From: Eucalyptus grandis
Lineage: Eukaryota > Streptophyta > Magnoliopsida > Myrtales > Myrtaceae
Reading direction: 5' to 3'
DNA: 64,000 nt
Assembly (NCBI RefSeq): GCF_016545825.1
Contig: NC_052614.1
Coordinates: 35,186,072-35,250,071 of the forward strand
Numbering within the stretch: the stretch's first letter is position 1; every line of letters begins with the position of its first letter. The position numbers were made by a program, and so were the translations under genes. Positions 59,675 through 64,000 of this stretch are shown here, piece by piece. A model generated the notes under the pieces. The model made no database searches. It was not told where the DNA came from and worked only from the letters and a program-made list of their open reading frames with translations.

Positions 59675-59797
59675 TCAAGGTTCAACTCATTTGAATGATT
59701 CCTTTCTTTCTTTTGTTACAAATTCCTGATGGATGAACAAGTTCCTAGAGGCTTGACTCTGGAGCAAGCACACAACGAAAGGCGAGATCCAATATTT

Positions 59798-60730
59798 TGA
59801 TGCGTGATGGGGTGAGTGATTCAAGAACGTAAATTTTTATAAGGGGATTTTTGTGTTTAAGTGTATGGAGTAGTGTATATGATAAACAAACAAAAAGGAA
59901 TAAGAAAAGATAAAACGATCTCCTCCCAAGGTATAAAGGCCACGCCACCAACCGAGGATGAGGATTGAGATCTACGAAGCTCACCACCAAGGCCTAAAGG
60001 TTCCACTAGCCAAGGATAAAGCACTTCGAGATAGGAGAAGCTCACCACCAAGGCCTAAAGATTCCACTAGCCAATGATAAATGGCTTCTTGGCTCACCAC
60101 CAAGGAGTGATCTACGCTCCAAGGATAAAGAAACCAAAAGGAGTTATCCACTCTCCAAAGGAGTTCACTCAAGTTGAGGAAATCTCATCATTCTCATTCA
60201 TGAAATTCGTATCTCCCATACATTGGATAGTTTCCTCTATTTATAGGAGGATTTCAGCATTAGGAAATATTAAAAACAAATTTTAATGACTTAGGAACTT
60301 AAACGTTCGACTCTTCAGCTACATAAAATAAAAACACCTAGGAACTTAATAAAAACCATTATTAACACGGGAACTAAATGCCTTTAATCGTCGGCCTTCC
60401 ACATTCTCGAACCGTTAGCTTTCCGTGTTCTTGAACTTTGGCTTTCCATATTCTTGAACCGCATTCGTGAACCTTTAGCCTTCCTGCACTGAGCTCCTCC
60501 CTTGACCAGAAAATAATCCTCCTGAAACTTCATCAATTGGTCATACAAGACATCTAAAATGGCCTTCCATTGATACCTATCGATATACCACAAAGTACCG
60601 ATAAGTAATTAACATTATTCACTCAAAAATGATCCATCGAAGAACATAATGCCCAACTTCTTTATTGGCTTGGATAAGCATCGATGGTTCTGAGTTGGTC
60701 GATGGAGCTACGTTGGATGCACCCGCATCA
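59798..60730 (-). repeat. LTR 2 of the inverted unit (- orientation)
   Basis: The reverse complement of LTR 1 with scattered differences. On the + strand it runs TGATGCGTGATGGGG...GGATGCACCCGCATCA, with the reversed TATA box TATTTATA at 60238-60245. Confidence 0.93.
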
Positions 60731-60735
60731 CTATC

Positions 60736-61910
60736 ATACCCAATAAAATCTTGAATAGGATGTTGAGCCATATGATATGTTAAAAAATCACGGAGCCGTG
60801 TTGAAGGCCTTGGAATGCGTGATGACCTGCGGGTTGAGGCTGAGATATTATGTACCGTATTTGTTGGATCTACCTCTGTTGCATTTTCAACCTCTACTTC
60901 CAAATCAGCCCCATCTATTATAATGGCAGCTATATTAGGAATGGCCTCAACATTAGGGACAAGCTGACTCCCTTGAACAGTCGTTGTTGGAATTTCCTCT
61001 TGATCCAACATTGAATCCCCAATAGGTAGGATAGGAAGCAAAAATTCAGAATAGTCATCTTGCTCCCCCTGAATTTGATTCATAGCAACATGTGAGCCTC
61101 ATCGAAGACAACATCACGAGAAATATAAACACTTCTAGTACTTGGTTCATAACATTTGTATTACTTCTTGACATTTGAGTATCCCACAAACACACACTTT
61201 CGAGCCCGTGGATCTAGCTTGTCACTAGATTGAGAATGCACATAACACACACATCCAAAAATTCTTAGATGAGAGATACCAAATTTTCGGCCATATAGAC
61301 TTTTAATTGGAACTTTATACCCCAACACTTTACTAGGCAAACGATTGATTAAGTAGCAAATAGTAAGGATTGCGTCAACCTAATATGTCTTGGGTAAATT
61401 TCCTGAGAATAACAATGCTTGGGTAACCTCAAGCAAATGCCTATTTTTTCTTTTAGCAACTCTATTCTGCTACGAAGTTCCAACGTAGGAGGTCTAATGA
61501 ATGACTCACAATCTATGCAAGAACACTTGAAAAGCCCAATTTGGTATATTCAGTTTCGTTGTCTGTACGAAGAATCTTCACCATAGTGTTAAATTGATTT
61601 TTCACCATATTGCAAAAATCTTGAAACACAGTCATAACTTTACTCTTGGATTTAAGCAAATAAAGCCATGTAGCTCGAGATTTATCATCAATAAATGTAA
61701 CAAAATACTTGAACCCCTCCTTAGAGTCAATAGGAGAAGCTCCCCAAACATCCGAGTGAACTAAATAAAAAAATAAAAAAACTGTTATGATTTATGTGTA
61801 CTATGTGGAAAAGGTAACCTATGTTGCTTAGCATAATGACAAGGATCACAGCAATTGGAATCATAACTTAAAGTCATATCAAGAGCATGTAACACCTGAT
61901 CAGAGGGATG
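60736..61910 (-). pseudogene. Copia integrase and linker
   Basis: Minus strand. 61910-61140 holds a stop-broken integrase: a histidine/cysteine segment near 61860, TFIDDKSRATWLYLLKSK around 61700-61640, and NTMVKILRTDNETEYTKLG near 61560 (the catalytic RTDN-E-Y block). KVCVCGILKCQEVIQML-like blocks follow near 61170, the family's KCVFVGYS region. Then 61083-60736 is an open acidic linker (SNLMSNQ...RRSSRIPRPSTRLRDFLTY, QHPIQDFIGYD) that ends at the inverted-LTR unit. Confidence 0.75.
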
Positions 61911-61919
61911 ACCCAGACG

Positions 61920-62147
61920 CTAATGCCATAACCAAGAAGTGTCAACAGTCTTCCTTTGTGCCATCAACGCTTCGTTGTTGAGGTCCACCATATACAGTCC
62001 ATTATGCAACCGTCCTTCACCAATCATCCTCCTAGTGGTTCGATCTTGAAAAAACACCTTTTGAGGAGTAAAAATAACATTGCAATTCCATTGATTAGTA
62101 TATTTGCTAACTGACATTAAATTTGAGGATAATTCAGGTACCAACAA
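61920..62147 (-). pseudogene. Copia GAG-pre-integrase domain
   Basis: The minus-strand reading LVPELSSNLMSVSKYTNQWN, then CNVIFTPQKVFFQDRTTRRM and GRLHNGLYMVDL, is the conserved GAG-pre-integrase segment following the protease in copia polyproteins. Confidence 0.85.
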
Positions 62148-62159
62148 TGCTTCATAATT

Positions 62160-63397
62160 TTTTTACCAAAAAACAATGCTTCATAATTATTTGAAAAGAA
62201 ATTAATTTGTCCAACACCACTAGTTGGAACCTACCCACCATTAGCAATAGTAATAGGTGGATATGACACACTTGAAGTAATATTGGATAGCAAGTTTGGA
62301 GAACTACACATGTGGCCTGTAGCCCCTGAGTCAATAATAAACTGAGGTTTGGATAAAGCTAAGTAAGCATGGACATTACCATACATCATAGCCAAATTTC
62401 CGGTTTCGGTGCTAGAAGCGTTTGTTCCATTGCCATGTATCTAAAGTAATTGCTGAACTTGTTGAGACAAAGCCTCCAACTTGGATTGAAAATCGTTTGG
62501 AATTTCTTGGATTGCCACCTTAGCTTCTGAACCCTTGTCTTTGGAAAGACGCAAATGCGGATGAAGAACCCAACACCTCTCTTTGGAATGGCCATTGCGA
62601 TTGCAATGGTCACAATGGAACCGTGCTGGTTTCTTAGATTTTCCTTTGGCAAACCGAGTAGTAGAGTCTCCTTGCTTCGTGTTGATAGCACTGTGGGCCG
62701 ATTGTTCACCAAGTTCTCATGATGTAATTGGAACTGAAGGCTTGATGCGTCTCCTTGTTTCCTCACATTGGATTATGGCACAAACTTCATTGAAAGTGGG
62801 CAATTCAAGACTCATAAGAATTTGATGTTTGGTGTCCTTCAGGCCTGATGCTTGCTAACAATTGAAAGATTTTATCTTGCTCTTCTCGATTGACATAATC
62901 CATCACATTTTGGGTCGCAAGTCTATACTAACGAAGCTCATCCCATTGTTTCTTCATTTTTCCGAAGTGTTCGGTGAAAGATTGTGTTGCGCCTTGCTTA
63001 GAAGAAGCAAGTCCTTGTTGTAGTTCAAAGATCCGAGATGCATTCCTGGCTTGACCATACATCTCATTTATCGAATCCCACAATGCCTTGGCTGACTTTG
63101 AATATGCAAATATCTTGTAGATCTCTGGTTCCATGGAATTAAATATCCAAGACATCACACTGTGGTCATTCACTCATTCACTTGTCATTCATCAAATTTG
63201 GGATCTGTCACAAGAGGGGCTCTAATCTTCCTATTGATATGACCGAGCTTCGATCTACCCTTGAGAGCAACAGTTACATCTCATGACCAAGGAAGGTAAT
63301 TTCTTTCATTTAGCAACAACGAAGTCAACCGTTGATTGTTTGTCTCATGCACCTTTGTTGTGTTGGATGCATCTCCTGACTTCTTTGACCCATCCAT
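62160..63397 (-). pseudogene. Copia gag, zinc knuckle and protease region
   Basis: A start ATG at 63397-63395 gives MDGSKKSGDASNTTKVHETN and then RLTSLLLNERNYLPWS, the family's N-terminal L-x-G-x-N-Y-x-x-W motif, followed by an in-frame TGA (likely CGA mutated). The segment 62928-63173 gives VMSWIFNSMEPEIYKIFAYS and then WDSINEMYGQARNASRIFEL (UBN2-type gag). A CCHC knuckle, CDHCNRNGHSKERC, lies near 62617-62575. Further left is a degenerate protease zone (62160-62400, with IIDSGATGHMC-like order). Several stops break the frame. Confidence 0.8.
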
Positions 63398-63566
63398 GAC
63401 ACGTTGCTAGTAATAACAATGATATGACAACAACAAAGAGAGGAACAAGCACTAACTGAAGAATGCAGATTGTCGTAGAACATGATTGGTCTTGAATATA
63501 AGCAGATCGAGACAATAAGATGTGCAGAAAACAAACCAAAAAAAAATCACAGGTCGAATCAAACCT

Positions 63567-63578
63567 GCTTTGATACCA
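63567..63578 (-). promoter_or_regulatory. Primer-binding site of the copia element
   Basis: The minus strand reads TGGTATCAAAGC immediately after the 5' LTR end ...CAACA. Confidence 0.85.
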
Positions 63579-63822
63579 TGTTGAATTTTAGTAAGGTAAT
63601 CAGAAAAGAAGACAAAGATTATTTGGTTCAGCAATGTGCCTATGTCCTCGGACAAAACTCTCGACTCTCTTATTTTTGTCATAACATTCTTCTACAATTT
63701 GTACACAGGGTTCACCGCAACAAAAAAGGGAAATTTCAAAAATAGGAAAACTATCAATACAGAGATTTGCCCACAATATGTCCTTTCCTTGAATAAGAGA
63801 GCAAATCTCGCCAATATCGTTA
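63579..63822 (-). repeat. 5' LTR of the copia element
   Basis: It matches the 3' LTR at 51739. The outer terminus reads GTTA where the other copy has GCCA, so the terminal CA/TG was probably lost by C-to-T change. Exact end uncertain by a few bases. Confidence 0.8.
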
Positions 63823-64000
63823 ATATTTTCTCTCGGCAACAAGTAGTTTCCTCTTTTTCCTTGCTTGTCGTTGTTCAAGCAAAGCCGAGGGTTTGCGGCG
63901 AGGTAGATCCGAGGTGAAAGAACGTCCGCGGCTTCAAAAGTAGGCGAAATTATCGTGTTTTAGGATGTTCGAAATCCTTTGGAGCTCCAGATGTCGAATC
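63823..64000. other. Right flank of copia element
   Basis: Short noncoding end of the window; nothing recognised. Confidence 0.4.

Larger units (their letters stand above)
58719..60730. mobile_element. Inverted-LTR retroelement unit with direct CTATC duplication
   Basis: An LTR in + orientation (58719-59656) and a second in - orientation (59798-60730) face each other around 141 bases. They are of the same family as the solo LTR at 47055. The whole unit is flanked by CTATC at 58714-58718 and 60731-60735. Both outer ends are therefore the U3 terminus TGATGCGGGTGC. The centre holds AAATAT, a tRNA-Met primer site, ~120 bp of leader with an apparent gag start MDEQVPRGLTLEQA, then the reverse complement of TGG plus AAATATTGG up to the second LTR. 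There is no pol. It lies in the copia polyprotein between integrase and RT. Confidence 0.9.
51739..63822 (-). mobile_element. Ty1/copia retrotransposon, nearly full length, with two nested insertions
   Basis: A minus-strand element in the order 5' LTR (63579-63822), primer site, gag, integrase, reverse transcriptase, RNase H, polypurine tract, 3' LTR (51739-51983). Integrase before RT identifies the copia superfamily. Removing the LINE (53265-58379 plus one duplication) and the inverted-LTR unit (58719-60730 plus one duplication) leaves about 4.93 kb, the usual length. Gag has an in-frame stop soon after its start (WS followed by TGA, probably CGA to TGA) and other breaks, so it is not autonomous. 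The two LTRs differ at about 16 of 244 positions by my count. The 5-bp flanks do not match, so a target duplication is not visible. Confidence 0.88.

Noticed and set aside
60619..61083. A 154-codon open frame that looks like an intact protein.
   Set aside because: It is a fusion of the copia linker with the end of the inverted-LTR unit, and crosses the insertion boundary at 60731.
1..64000. CRISPR arrays, operons, bacterial promoters, tRNA or rRNA genes.
   Set aside because: None seen; the window is plant nuclear DNA, and tRNA-like segments belong to SINEs or are primer-site complements.

Overview
The window is nuclear DNA of a eudicot plant. It has long AT-rich noncoding stretches, GT-AG introns, intron-rich plant genes and many plant retrotransposons. 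It may be a woody species, possibly Myrtales, but that is an impression rather than something the sequence proves. Two host genes are supported. One is the last two exons of an HKT1-type sodium transporter (104-1200, + strand, entering from the left edge). The other is a complete 14-exon galacturonokinase gene (23273-36497, + strand). All exon joins were checked for reading phase by hand, and one intron is of the GC-AG class. Nearly everything else is repeats.

Left part (1.2-20 kb): after the HKT1 gene comes noncoding DNA with a SINE. Next is a decayed minus-strand Ty3/gypsy element of chromovirus (Tekay/Del-like) type with a 3.1-kb 5' LTR and a truncated 3' LTR (3971-12747). It abuts a degenerate minus-strand endogenous pararetrovirus (Caulimoviridae-like: primer site, movement protein, coat fragment; 12748-20041). 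The viral copy has been split by a 3.8-kb solo LTR, a hAT-type element and a SINE, each with clear target-site duplications.

Middle (20-47 kb): short tandem duplications, the galacturonokinase gene (introns carrying two local tandem duplications and an LTR remnant), then intergenic DNA with three long-terminal-inverted-repeat fold-back elements, an LTR-like promoter fragment and an orphan first-exon-like segment carrying an in-frame stop.

Right part (47-64 kb): a solo LTR with a TAATA duplication, two SINEs of one family (one nested in a decayed hAT-like element), then a minus-strand Ty1/copia element (51739-63822). The copia element contains two nested insertions: a 5'-truncated L1-type LINE (53265-58379) with an 18-bp duplication, and a peculiar 2-kb unit (58719-60730). 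In that unit two LTRs of the solo-LTR family face each other as inverted repeats around 141 bp of LTR-adjacent sequence, primer-binding site and leader, and the whole is bounded by a direct CTATC duplication. It appears to have integrated through two U3 termini and is the most unusual structure seen. With both insertions removed, the copia element is about 4.9 kb, a normal full length.

The two host genes are functionally unrelated (sodium transport; salvage of galacturonic acid from cell-wall pectin). The rest is a layered record of transposition into transposons. No CRISPR, operon, tRNA or rRNA gene was seen.
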